A stretch of 64,000 bases of DNA, taken from contig CM073544.1 of assembly GCA_037074615.1 (NCBI GenBank), positions 15,889,891-15,953,890 of the forward strand. Direction: 5' to 3'. Below the pieces are notes generated by a model. It was given only the letters and a program-made list of their open reading frames with translations, was not told where the DNA came from and ran no database searches. This stretch comes from Leucaena leucocephala. Lineage: Eukaryota; Streptophyta; Magnoliopsida; Fabales; Fabaceae. The translations under genes and the position numbers were made by a program. Below are positions 9,775 to 21,810 of the stretch, one piece after another; the stretch's first letter is position 1, and every line of letters starts with the position of its first letter.

Positions 9775-12700
9775 TTACGCGCTGTCAGAAGTTGGAGGGG
9801 GTGAAACCGCCGTGTCAATCTCACCGCCAGAAGCGCTGTTCTCTACATAAGATCGGGCAACTTCTAACATCACATCAACTTCTTTCTTGTACTGTATTCA
9901 GTAACCATAATATTTTAAATATCAGAAAACTGATGAAATCAACGCAAACATCATGTGCAGCAAGTTCGTCAACCAACCTCATTGACTGCCCCTGCCTTGA
10001 TTTTAGATTGCATCACACACCATTTCTTAAAGTGCGCACCTGCAGAAAACATGGACGTAACCTGATTCCTAAATGAAACATATTTTAAATAGTAGCATAA
10101 GGGGGTAGGGAGAAGGTGGCAGATTTTATTCAAAACAATTCATTTTTTGCTCCCTTCAAGGCTCGGAACTCTAGCCTGACTCAAAGAACTGAACATACAG
10201 TGTGAAATATAAACATATTTTATTTACACAGGAAGCAGAAAGTCGTCTAGATAACTTCGTCAAACCAACAACTGCTTGTACCTGTAACATTAAACTTTTA
10301 AAAATCACTGTATCCAACTTTATGACGGGAAAGCAGCTTCAACCCTTATATTTTTTTTTATCCACCCAGTTCATAGAAACTTTAACCCTTATATTTGACT
10401 CAACTTCTAGGCCTGAAATTTGAGTTTAAACCGATTATTGAACAGAAGTACCGGATAAGCAAATATATAACTTGTTCGCGGATATGATACATCACCAATT
10501 TCTGCTATTACTTGGGGAATGGCTTCTTGGTAAAGATAAACCAAGCTTTTATTGTCGTTTTCTTTTTCTTATATAAAATTTTTTCTTCTCTATATCATCT
10601 GCACTGAATTTGATTATTCTGTGATGCTAGACAAATCTTTGCACGGCAAGTGAAAAATTAGTTGTCCGGCAACTTGAGAGTTATGGTAGATTAATTTCTC
10701 CCGAAGAATTGGGATGGGTGACGCCTCTTTCAACGCTGTAAATAAATACCTTTTGATGATAATTAATGTCCCTTTGTATCTAATGGGTTGGAGGAAGGGC
10801 ATCTAGAACTTTTTTTGAAAATAAATAAATAAATGAAATACTATAGAAAGAACATCTGATGGAAATCTATCGATGTGAAATAAATAAAAACAGCAAAGAG
10901 AAAATTAGTAAAAGGGCTTATTTCTTTCCTTCTTTTTAAATGCCATGTTGACTTAATTTAACTTTATGATTAGCAGGGGGCTGCACCGCCTAAGACATGC
11001 TTAAGGGATGGGTAAGAAAATTAATCAGGCATCAGTTTCATTCCAAACTTACCCACTTTTATGTCCAATGCACTTGAACTTTCATTAATTGTCTCCAAAC
11101 TCCATTTACAATGCACCTAATTGACAGAGAGCTTGATATCACCTATTCTTTCAGGCAAATTATTGTATATCAAACAATAAAATAAGTCGAGATAAAGGCG
11201 CAGTCAGACTTTCCTTAAATCTATAAAATGAAAAGACATTGCAAAAATCCTTGAAGAAAGCCAAAACAACACATCATTTTCTGCGCCAAATAGTTCCATC
11301 ATAGCATTTGATCAGTAAAGAGGTTATAAAAGGCCGATTTAACATAAACACTATTATTGAGACTTTCATCAGTAATAAATTTTGTCCAGGCCCATCCTTT
11401 TCTCCCCGCCCTTTGCTCTTCCATCTTTTGAAAACTATACTGTTCGCCAAGATGGCAAAATACCATATTCATAGCGGGTCATATTAGCATCCCTTCACTT
11501 ATGCCACTAGAGTTAACAGGCAGGCATACATGCAAGGGCCACATATCTTTATAAAAGAAAGAATAAATAGCCAACAAAATCATATAAAGATTGACCAATC
11601 TGCAGCAGATGTCAGGTATGAAAAATAATCTCTTTAGGAGAAAAATGGTTCTAAGATGTCCAAAGTATTATATACCTCAAAATAGGACCCAAATGGTACA
11701 TCATGTGCCTGTTGGACGGTTTCAAACACCTACACAAAATAGGCAACACGGCTTTAGAAATTAGAAATGGCAAGAAATAAAGATATATGGGAGATTTAGG
11801 AGGAAAAAGTAAGAAAGGACTTTCATAGTTAAAGTAATTAGACTGCAGAAGGTATTGATAACAAATTTATTATTCTCCTTTCTATTTGCATCACCATAAC
11901 AAGATGAAAGCAATCGCACCAATTTTTTCTTGTCTGGCGATAGAACAACATGTTGCCACTCTGTCATGGCAGTGTCTGGAGGGCACATAGGACTGTTACA
12001 AAGAGATCTGAAGGTTATCTCTCTGACTTGACCATCATATTCATCTGCTGTATGCCACTGTCCCATCTGGATAATATACAGAGAAATACAATCTCAATTA
12101 AGGATTATTTGTTTGTCAAAATTTTACATCCAAGCACATGTATAATGTTTAAGCATAACATGGCAATTAATTTGGCCAGAACTCAGTAATCCGAAACTTC
12201 CATGTTCTAACAGCACCAATTCATCAATTCACAAGCTTCCAGTGCCGAACTCTCATGCATGTTACCAGAATTTACATTTCTGAGTACAGCTTTGTTGCTT
12301 GCTGAGGGTGGCCAAGTACAGCTATGTTACTTGTATCGTCATAAATTTTTTATTTCCAGTCACAGAATAAAATCCAAAATATTAAAATTTTTGTATGTTC
12401 ACATAAGAAAACATACTTTCATAATCCCTAAAAATTAATATGTATACTTAAGGAGTGAATTCATTACAAATATCTAAGCACATTTTTCTTACATGAATTT
12501 CAATTCTACTCAAAATTATCTTGAATCTCAGTCTGAAAGATATGGGCTTGTAACATGAAAATTTATCTAGTGTGCATCACAATGATGCTAAGATTTAAAA
12601 TATTTCTGAGCACAAATAATTTGTATTATGCACCTAAACTTGCCTTTTACAGGAAGAGGACCTACAGGTTGTCATTCTCAGACCAACTCTAGTTAGGTAG

Positions 12701-15333
12701 CATGCAATCAATAAACAGTTATTTGCCGCATAGAAGCTACGTGTCTAATAAGTAATTTACTTCAGCTATGATATCTGTCATAACTAAAATCAACAATGTA
12801 CAAAAAGATCTACAATGAGCAATCTAGAAAAACTCACCACCAGATTAGTATCCTTTCGTACTGAACGATACTCGCTCGTAAATTTTGAATCATCGTTAAA
12901 TAACAAGTTAAAGAACTGCTCAGCCTTGCAAGGGAAAACATCCTGGAGAAGCAAATCAATTATATACTAATGTTTACAATGACAAACAAATTCCTGGAGA
13001 TAAAAGGGGAAAATTTCTTACATTATATATACCAACTAAAGCCTCTTCTTTGACAAAAGGTTGAGACTTTCCAGTTTTTCCCATATTTTCTTCAGGAACC
13101 TTATCCGGTATCTTATTTCCCCTAACAGAGCTGCTATGTGCACGCAATTCTGACTCTGCGTTTTCCTATACGATGGCAAAATAATCACATAAAATATGCA
13201 ATCAATTCAGAATCCATATAAAACACATTTTGTTTTAAATTCTCTGTCCATCTCTATCTTTTGTATTCTTTGTTTTAGCTTACTCTCGATCAGTTACTGA
13301 AATTAATGGCTATTTATGATAAAAATGTAATATTATGAAAAACAATTTGTATAGGACACAGTACCAGAAGCTTCTTCATCAACCACAAATTCAATTTTTT
13401 TGGTGTAAAGGGTCGCAAATTCAATTATGCATGTCTAGGAGAAATATCAAAGGCACAAAAAAAAGGCAGTTAGCTAAACAGTTCTAAACTTAGTCCATAT
13501 TCCAACTTCATTGCTTTTAAAGGTTTACCTCTATTCACATTTTACATATTGAATTTCATTGCTTTTAAAGGTTTACCTCCATTCACATTTTACATATTGA
13601 ATCATCTTTCGTACCAAGAATAGTAATCATTAAAAATGTGACTGTGTCATGCTATCAGACGCACCTTTACTCACGTCAAACTCAAAGAATAACTAGTTGT
13701 GGGAGTGAATAAATAATTAGTTGGAATATGTAAGATTGTGAAAGGAAAGTTAATCAATTTCAACAGCCACAGACAAAACTACTTATCAAGGGGAGCTATT
13801 TTTTTTTTTAAAGTAGCTCCACTAATTTCAATAATGGAGAAGGACAATCTGCCAAAATTGGTGCTTTGTGCATACAATTGCCAAGTTTCTGAATGTATAT
13901 CATCAAACCATGTAACATGGTGAACGGGTATGATTATTAGTTTTAATTCTCTTCTACTTTCTATTCTAAAAATAGAAAACTTAGGTATTTAAATATTTAA
14001 TGTACTTTTATTCAATCAAATAAGAACTAGTGGATTTTAAATTTAAAAATAAATTAAAAATATTTATAGTTAGTCTTATTAGATATAGGATAGATAATTA
14101 TTAAAAAATAAACTTCAAATTTGATTGAAAAAAAGGACCTTAACTATATAAGCTTAAGAACCAAGTTTTTTTCCCCTTTTTAAAACAAGCTTCACCTTAT
14201 TCAGCAATAGAAAGAAACGTGCATACTCCATAATAGTTATTTTATTGCAGAGATTAAGAACAACAAATGGAGCAGGAGCAACCTTCTTCTCAGCTTCCAG
14301 CATTTCACAGAAAATCTTTGCTGCACGTTGTAAATTTCTAAATGTATGATTCCTATTCCAAAATGATGCAAACTTGTATCTTACTCTACCTGAAACAAAG
14401 AAGCAAAATTACGACTCATCATTGGCAGAGCTGATCATATCATTTAAAAAAGCAGCCATTCTAAAAGAATTTTGCCAACTGTTCTCTTCTAAATAAACAT
14501 ACTCATTGGTATCATGTGAAAGAGGTTTTAAGAGAAAATACCCACTGATATAACAAGATGCCCCGAAAGAGGTTTTAAGAGAAAATACCCACTGATATAA
14601 CAAGATGCCCAACATTGTGAGAGCAAGAATTATCCACAAAGGATAGAAAACCCGTACTAAAACAAATGGAATATTACAGACAATATAAATGTCCATCACA
14701 AAGCCAAAGGATCTGGACTGAATTTTAATTAAACATATTGCATAATAAAATAATTAAAATTTCTTCATTGTGCAAGAAAAATATTAAAGGCAAATCATTT
14801 GAACTAATTACTAACCATCAGGACTTCCCAAAGGAGGTACACCATGTCCACCCGCACCCATACGGAGAATAATTGTTATAGAAGGATTAATAAATGCATG
14901 CTGACTCCTTCGAATCTTCCAAAAACCAAAATAATTCCTATGGATGTAAGTTTCACATGAAATGGGAAGCAAAAATAACAAAATAATTGAAAAAGAAACT
15001 GTACCTCATCTATATCCTCAAAAGGAATTACCACCTGGAAGATGTTAAAAACACTCATTTAAGTAAAATATAAACGGTTTCTAATAGCAAAAAAATATAA
15101 CACCTTTGAGTAATTAACAACAAACAATAGATTGACTGCATTGACAAAGAAAAAAAGTTTGCATATAATAAAATTTAATATTAAATTTCAGGTTCGAACA
15201 ACACAAAATATAGATCCAGGCAACCCAACCCGATCACTTGGATTCAGGCTTTTCAATGTGGCAAATCTTCTCCCCAGTCACCAAAACTACGTTCAAGCAA
15301 TGCCCAATGACCATAACATATGATGCACAAAGC

Positions 15334-15369
<36 letters not shown>

Positions 15370-18300
15370 AGCCTTTTCCCATTAAATGGGGTCGGCTACA
15401 TGGATCATACGACGCCATTGTGCTCTGTCAAAAACTAAATCCTTAGATAGGTTATTGACCAGGAGATCCCGCTCAATGATGCACAAAGCAAAATGAGAAC
15501 TAAATTACACTGCCAGAGAATCACACAGGAATTTTCAGTCTTCATTTTCAATCAAAGATATATTTTACAGAGAACTTTACCCCTTTAATTTGACTAGTGG
15601 AACGACTTTTCTTCCTAATCAGGACCTTAAACATGAAATATATCTTGTAATTTTAATTAAAATCTATTTTGGAAAAAAAGTCTTAAAATGAATCTAACAA
15701 TGCCTTGGTGATAAACCAGAAAGACTTATTTTATAAGCAACGACATATCATTATAATCTTCACTTAATCTAAGACAGAGCACGTGGATAACCTGACCTTC
15801 ATTTGCTTTGAGAACACATTAGAATGGAAGCAAATACGCCATGCTGAGACATACATACGACCATGATACAAAAATGACCTCTCAAGTGCACAAGAGTAAC
15901 TATGTTCAACAACCTGAAACAGGTAGCTCGCTCATTAGATTAAAAAACATGACTGCATATGAAGACGAAGAAGAAGAGGCAACATTGGTGTGCACATGTC
16001 CATGCACATGACCTAGGATGAAAATAGAAAGGTAAAAATTTCACATCAGTAATTCTTAATAAAATAAATTTAGTATAACGTCAGTAACCTCATCAGGAAG
16101 AAGATTAAATATTGTCTGAAGAGGCCCTGGCTTTTGATGAACAACAGTAGGCCCTTGCTTTTCTGTAGGCATCCTTCTGCGAGGGTTGGGTACGCCATAC
16201 CCATTCATCCTATTAGTCAATTCATAAATATTAGAACTGGACCAACTACAAAAGTAACATATGATATGATAATGATCACTGTACTAACATTCAGCCCAGT
16301 TATTAATTTCGAACTCAAGATGTGTGTGTATCTTTAAATGATGCCCACCTGGAACAATTTGTGGACAGTTTTCTTGTTTTTATGTGAAGGCAAACCTAAA
16401 AAGCAATGAACATATTTGTGATATTCTATGGAGGGCAATAAAAATGTTAGGAGGTGAAATTAAATAAACCAAAGCCTATTAAAAGAAAAAAGGTTATTAA
16501 AAAATTTGGTATTACCTGCCCTGATGGGCTATCTAATGTATACCATACCGCACCAGTTTGACCTTCACTTTCAATTGGAACAGTCACTGAACCTAGAACA
16601 GCACTTTTCCAAATAATATCCCAATCATATATCGTAACGTTAATCTGCGATGTCAGCAGGAGAAGTCAGTTTCAAGAAAACTGTCAATTTATTAGCATTT
16701 ATTGACATGAAGAAAGCATGTAATACACCTCCTTCATCGGTAATTAGTTAGGGTGAATGGACTAAATGAATAATACACACACACCGTGCCCACATTTAAT
16801 GACAACTTCGATTAGCCTCAGAATATCTATTATTTGTAATTGAGGCAGGAAACCAAATTCCATAGAGTAACAAATAACTTAAATTGTATTCTCACCCAAT
16901 GAGCCAATGAGTTTGTAATAATTCAACTAATAGTAAACCATTGAAATACATTTTCCGTGAGATGTAAATCAAGTAAAATATGAAAAGACTAAAGTATATG
17001 TACTATTAAAGGTAACAAGAATATAGTTAAGAGGCAGATAAAGTTCTTTGGCCATGGAAATAGTGTAAAAATTCAGGAAACTTGTGTATTTACAGGAAGA
17101 AAAAATGAAAGGGGAAAACCTATATATTGAACAAGGCCTTAAAAGAAAAGTTATAATTATGAAACATATTTTGTTCTTAGCAGTAATATTTGATGTAGAT
17201 CTGCTCAGATGAAGATAAATCACACAGACTGCTACAACTCCCCGCAGCACTTGCAAACACTTATTAGTCCTATTCCACATCAAATAGATTACAAAAGAAT
17301 ATCAAATAGATAACAAAGGTACCTGGACAGGAAGTTCATCAGCAGAGAAATTGAATTCTTCACCCCACATAGGATTTCTTGAACCAGGAACCATGGAACT
17401 GCATAGTAATAGAATAATAGATTATTAGGCCAGATGAACTACATGATTCATTCTATATGTAATTTGATGAATCCTCAGAGAAGCACAAGAAGACATACCA
17501 CTGGCTTGGAAAGAACATAAAACCACCATGTTAAGCTTAAATCAGTCTCGTTATGCATAAAAATATTTTTACATCAATTCTAATAACACAAAAATAAAAT
17601 TAGTAATTCATCCTTCTGCAACTTCATATGCATGAATGGATTCACACGAGCTCTGTGTCCATTTGACTTTAATATCTCCTCCATTAGGAGTTAGTAATGT
17701 ATTATAAATATACATTATATTAATCTATAAAGCAAGGCCTACAGTTTCTCCCAGCAAGGTCAACTGACAATTTATAAAAGTCAATTACAGATTGAGCAAG
17801 TAACCTATCAATTGCTTACTGTAAGGCAAGCAAAAAAAAAAAAATACAAGGTTGATAAAGGTAGAGCATTATAAGCCTCAAATTGGACAAGCAAGGGGGG
17901 GAAATAATCTAAAATTCTCTGCACAAACCAGTTTGTCACCTAAAACCAGAATCTAAAATTGGCTAAACCTATGCCTAGTCAAATAAAACTGCAATATCTG
18001 AAAACTAAAACCCAGGTCACAGCAGCCAAAAAAGCCTTTCAAATGAATTCTCTATCACAAAACCACTTAAAAAGAGCTTCCCTTATAGTCTTTGCTTTAT
18101 TAGATATCAAAAGTATTACTGTAGAAACTGCTAGAAACATTTCTTCTTCTAAAGCAAACATCTACTAATGTAAATCTAAATTCATTCCACCAAACTTAAC
18201 AGCAGCCTAAACATGTTCCAAATCATGATCATTTGCTAAAATAAAGTATACAAATAGTTATTTACCTGAATCTCTTCTCATTGCCACATGTGATGATAGC

Positions 18301-19183
18301 ATAAGGATCTGACGTGCCATTTAAATTTGCACCAATAAGATTCTTAGCAGCCCAAAGTTCCAACTACAAGCAGAATTTAAAGACGACAGACAAATCAATA
18401 TATACTAACTTGCACTATTACGTAAGCCTTGAAGCAAATTTTCTTCCTCTTGACAGCAAGGCTAATAAAATGACATACCTTGATCAAATACGCCGAATTG
18501 ATCTGAGAATCTCCTTTAAACTGGGACATCTACAAAATAAGTGCAGAACTGCATGTCAACGAGTTAAATATTACTCGTTGAAGCGACTAAAGCTAAGTAT
18601 GAATAATCAAATTTTACAACCAAGCTGAATTTTCAGTCTGAACTGGTAACTATCGACGATTTCTTACGGTCATAACTTCCAATAACCAATTTGTGTTAGA
18701 GAAACGAATGGATGAATTATTTGTAGTCCATTATTCATAGTCATAACAAATTCACCTCAGTCATCCCTTTAAGTTTATGATTTCTTAAAAAATCCAATTT
18801 AAGATAAAACAAAAGTATACCAAAAGAAAAAACCTCTTACAAATATGTTCAAAGGCCATCAGAGATGAACAAAAAAATACATCTTGTTATGTTTTAAGAT
18901 AAGAAGAAGAAAATTTCAGTAAGATAGTCCTTTAAAATTTGATATTTGACCATCACTAATAATCAATCGATCAATGAACTTTGCGAGGTTATGCTCGAAT
19001 TCTGAAAATAACCTTGTCTTTGTCGTCAGAAGCATCCCCGGAATTGTCAAGTACTCGATCAACATCAAAGTCTCCAGTTCTGTACGTGAAAAACCAATAG
19101 GCGATTATCACAAACATGGAGGTGGCAACTGTGACTTTGATCTCCCACAAAGACGGAACCAGGAAATCCAGGGCCAAATCCAT
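9775..19183 (-). CDS. BAGP1: C2, GRAM and VASt domain protein (BAG-associated GRAM protein 1-like)
   Basis: Eighteen exons on the minus strand: 19183-19013, 18529-18479, 18363-18266, 17398-17323, 16644-16516, 16395-16349, 16209-16089, 15913-15797, 15034-15005, 14915-14816, 14389-14283, 13165-13022, 12942-12838, 12066-11920, 11729-11676, 11116-11053, 10039-9978, 9891-9775. All borders are GT-AG and frames agree, giving 579 residues. A membrane helix (VTVATSMFVIIAYWFF) lies near residues 12-30. A C2 domain follows at about 60-190 (LWAAKNLIGANLNGTSDPYA), then a GRAM domain at about 215-310 (ERSFLYHGRMYVSAWRICFH). A VASt/StART-like domain covers about 385-560 (GAHFKKWCVMQSKIKAG). In Arabidopsis BAGP1 is a partner of BAG6, acting in basal immunity. 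Two upstream in-frame ATGs at 19198 and 19234 would add 5 or 17 residues. The large introns hold repeats but the gene looks intact. Confidence 0.93.
13507..13602 (+). repeat. 48-bp tandem duplication in a BAGP1-like intron
   Basis: Units 13507-13554 and 13555-13602 differ at one base. The unit starts 'ttcattgcttttaaaggttt'. It lies in an intron and probably arose recently. Confidence 0.9.
14518..14611 (+). repeat. 47-bp tandem duplication in a BAGP1-like intron
   Basis: Units 14518-14564 and 14565-14611 are essentially identical and start 'gaaagaggttttaagagaaa'. No exon sequence is affected. Confidence 0.9.
15337..15475 (-). mobile_element. 5'-truncated RTE-type LINE (or LINE-mobilised) fragment with (TTG)n tail
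   Basis: On the minus strand it ends '...ccatgtagccgacccc' and 'taatgggaaaaggctt' followed by a (TTG)n tail, the hallmark of the 3' end of plant RTE-like LINEs. Perfect 17-bp target duplications 'atgatgcacaaagcaaa' lie at 15320-15336 and 15476-15492. It sits in the intron between exons 8 and 9 of the BAGP1-like gene, in sense orientation to that gene. A second tail fragment is at 46728-46800. Confidence 0.8.
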
Positions 19184-19234
19184 CGCATAGGGGTTCATAA
19201 TCTCACAATGGAAATCACTGATCAAGAATTGCAT

Positions 19235-20384
19235 GGTCGTAAGAGTTTCAGCGGTGCACTTCTAGGGTTTAGAGGATTTGGGAAAGCCATGCCAGAGTGC
19301 TGAATTTGACGAAGGCCAGAAAGAACGAGGAAGAAAGTCGAGGTTGGACCGTTGAAGCGCTAGATAGTGTTTGTCAAAGAGCGGCAGTTGAGAAATTGCA
19401 CCCCGCGTTCGTATTAATTGCTGTGTCCCAATAGACCCTTGTTTTCTCATACTCTCCTTTCCTTTTTATAGGAGTTATAGGAGACGCGATAAAAAAAAAA
19501 TTAATTAAACATAATAAATATGTTTAAAATGTAATTTTTCTCTCTCTAAAATTAGCCTTATAAATAAAGAGAGAGGCTAAGAGAGATAATAAATAAATTA
19601 ATAGAAACAAGAGACATTGGAAGATAGAAGATGTGGTGGAAAAGAGTGAAATTAATATGAGTAATTAAATAAAAGGAAAATTAAAAATTTATAAAAAAAA
19701 AGTTACACAACCATTAAGTATCTTTTATATAGAAATATATCATATCTAAAAAGTGTTCTTATAAAAATAAATAGAGGGAATATAAACGTTGAAAAACATA
19801 ATGCCTTAATACTCTTTATATTTAATATATTTAATTATAATTTAATTAATTAATTTAGATAGATTAATGAATATATCATATAAATTTGTATTGAGAAATT
19901 AAATTTTATCATAATTAATTAATTTATTTAATTTTTTAATTTATTTAAAAAATTAACTAATTTTTATATTAAAATTTGAATGAGTAATATTTATCTTAAA
20001 AAAATTTAGTTCATAACATTTTTTTTAATACAACCATTTGATTTCTAATATTTTTGGATTATAGTATTTTATTTATCATTCCAATATCAGGCTTTGAATC
20101 ACATTATTGAAAAATGTGAAAAGTCCCACATTTTGACTTGTATTATTAAGGAGATTGAAATCTTTATGGATAAATTGGGTGTATTACATTTAATTATGAT
20201 TTTAGATTTAGATGTAGGAAACATTCTTAGCGCACAAACTAACCAAGGAGAGAGTCTCACTAAATCCTTGTTCATTTTACGGCTTTACGTGAACTTTCCA
20301 TATTCTGTAGTCATGTATATGGTCCGTGTTTGTAATGAGCACAGGGCTGGATCTTTTCTTACTCCTTACCTATATATATATATT
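19235..20384. other. Divergent intergenic region upstream of the BAGP1-like gene
   Basis: Holds the 5' flank of the minus-strand gene, then AT-rich DNA. At about 19800-19990 there is a degenerate inverted-repeat stretch ('ttaattaatttagatagatt' and its complement) resembling the MITEs at 48814 and 58079. No gene seen. Confidence 0.4.
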
Positions 20385-20957
20385 GCGTGTTTAGATAAAA
20401 TTTAAAAAAAAAATTATAATTTTTTCTTAAATAGTTTATAAGTTTTTTTTTACAGAAGTATTTATAAAAAAAAAGTAATTTTAAATAAATAAATGTTTAA
20501 ATAATTATTTTTAAAATGACTTTTTATATTGGTAAATTATTAAAAATGGTATAATTTGATTAAAAGTAGAAGAGAAAAGAGAGAGTAGAGAAGAGAGATG
20601 AGAGAGGGTAGAGGGTAGAGAGAAGAAAGAGGGGGTGGATAAGAGAGAGGAGAGAGGTTAGAGGGTAGAGAGAAGAGAGAGGGGGTGGATAAGAGAGAGG
20701 AGAGAGAAGAGAGGAGAGATGAGAGAGGGTAGAGAAGAGAGATAAGAGAGGAGAGGGGTATAAGAAAAAGTAGGAATAATATAGTAATTAGATAGTCTAT
20801 AAACTTTTTTACTGTTTAAAAAACTAATTTTAGTAACTTAATTAAAACTATAATTTAACTCAAAAATATTTATGAATAAATATAACTATTTATTTTAAAA
20901 AAAATTAAATTAAAATTTGAGCAAAAATCTTTTTTAAAATTTAAGATTTTAAATAGG
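20385..20957 (+). mobile_element. MITE with a long purine (GAGA) core, copy 1
   Basis: Contains the family module 'actttttatattggtaaatt', then 'aaaatggtataatttgatta'. A roughly 190-bp strand-asymmetric GA tract follows at about 20570-20757, then 'gtataagaaaaagtagga' and 'agtaattagatagtctataa'. The same modules flank GA tracts at 25100-25619 and 54364-55347. The ends are degenerate here. Confidence 0.65.
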
Positions 20958-21810
20958 ATGATATACTGGAGCATTTGAATTTAATAATATTAATAATAAT
21001 TTTTTCTTAAAAAGAAAAAGGAAGGAAAGGAAGGAGCCGGCGCGCGTGAAGCTAAATTGCATTCTCATGTCTGCGACGTAGGGCGACCCCTCTCGAGTCA
21101 CCTAGGTTTACACTTTATAACGTTAACTTTCTTTTTTTCCTTCACGCCGCCAACTCCAACCGTGCTCACGTCTAGGTTCTCACCCCTTGCTCAGGTACTC
21201 CTCTCCTTCCTCTCCGCCTTTTTTTTCTATATCTTCGTATTACTCAACACGCATGCACGTAACGATTCCCGCTGCGCCAGCCTTTTATAATGAAGCCAAC
21301 TCTTATTCTCTCTTACTATTTCTTCAGTATCACATTGGCCACCAAAAAAACGGAAAGAGAAGAAACTCTTTCTATATCTCTGTTTCACTATGCGTTGCTT
21401 GCTTTCTTCTTGTTTCGTCTCCATTCTCTCAATTATCTTGTTTTACGTTTCAACTGTGTAACTAAATGCAGTTATGTCAAATTTCTATGCTCTTTTAACC
21501 CACTAAATTTGATTTTTTCCCTTTTGTTTTTCTCTAAATATGTTTTCATTATTGGTATGCAATAGTTAATTTATGATTAATTATATGTACTAAAAAAGTT
21601 TTTAATGTGTCATATTTATAATCACTTACACTTGATGTTGAAGTTAAATGCCTCAGATTTCTTTGAACTATTTTCTTTGAAGCCAATGTATACATGCTAT
21701 TAACGAGATTGGTTGATTTTTAACATCCTGAATTTGATCAGGCTAACTTTATAGGAGCGTGTCGTAGATGTTACTGGTAAAACGGAGCTTTGTTTGTAAA
21801 GGACAATCTC
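20958..21810 (+). promoter_or_regulatory. Promoter and 5' leader (probably with an intron) of the following unknown gene
   Basis: GC content rises at 21040-21200 and pyrimidine-rich leader-like sequence follows. 'gatcag' at 21736-21741 could be a 3' splice site about 70 bp before the start codon, which would imply a 5' UTR intron. The limits are inferred. Confidence 0.35.

Noticed and set aside
15337..15370. (CAA)n run as a simple microsatellite
   Set aside because: It is the tail of a retroposed LINE-type fragment bounded by a perfect target duplication.
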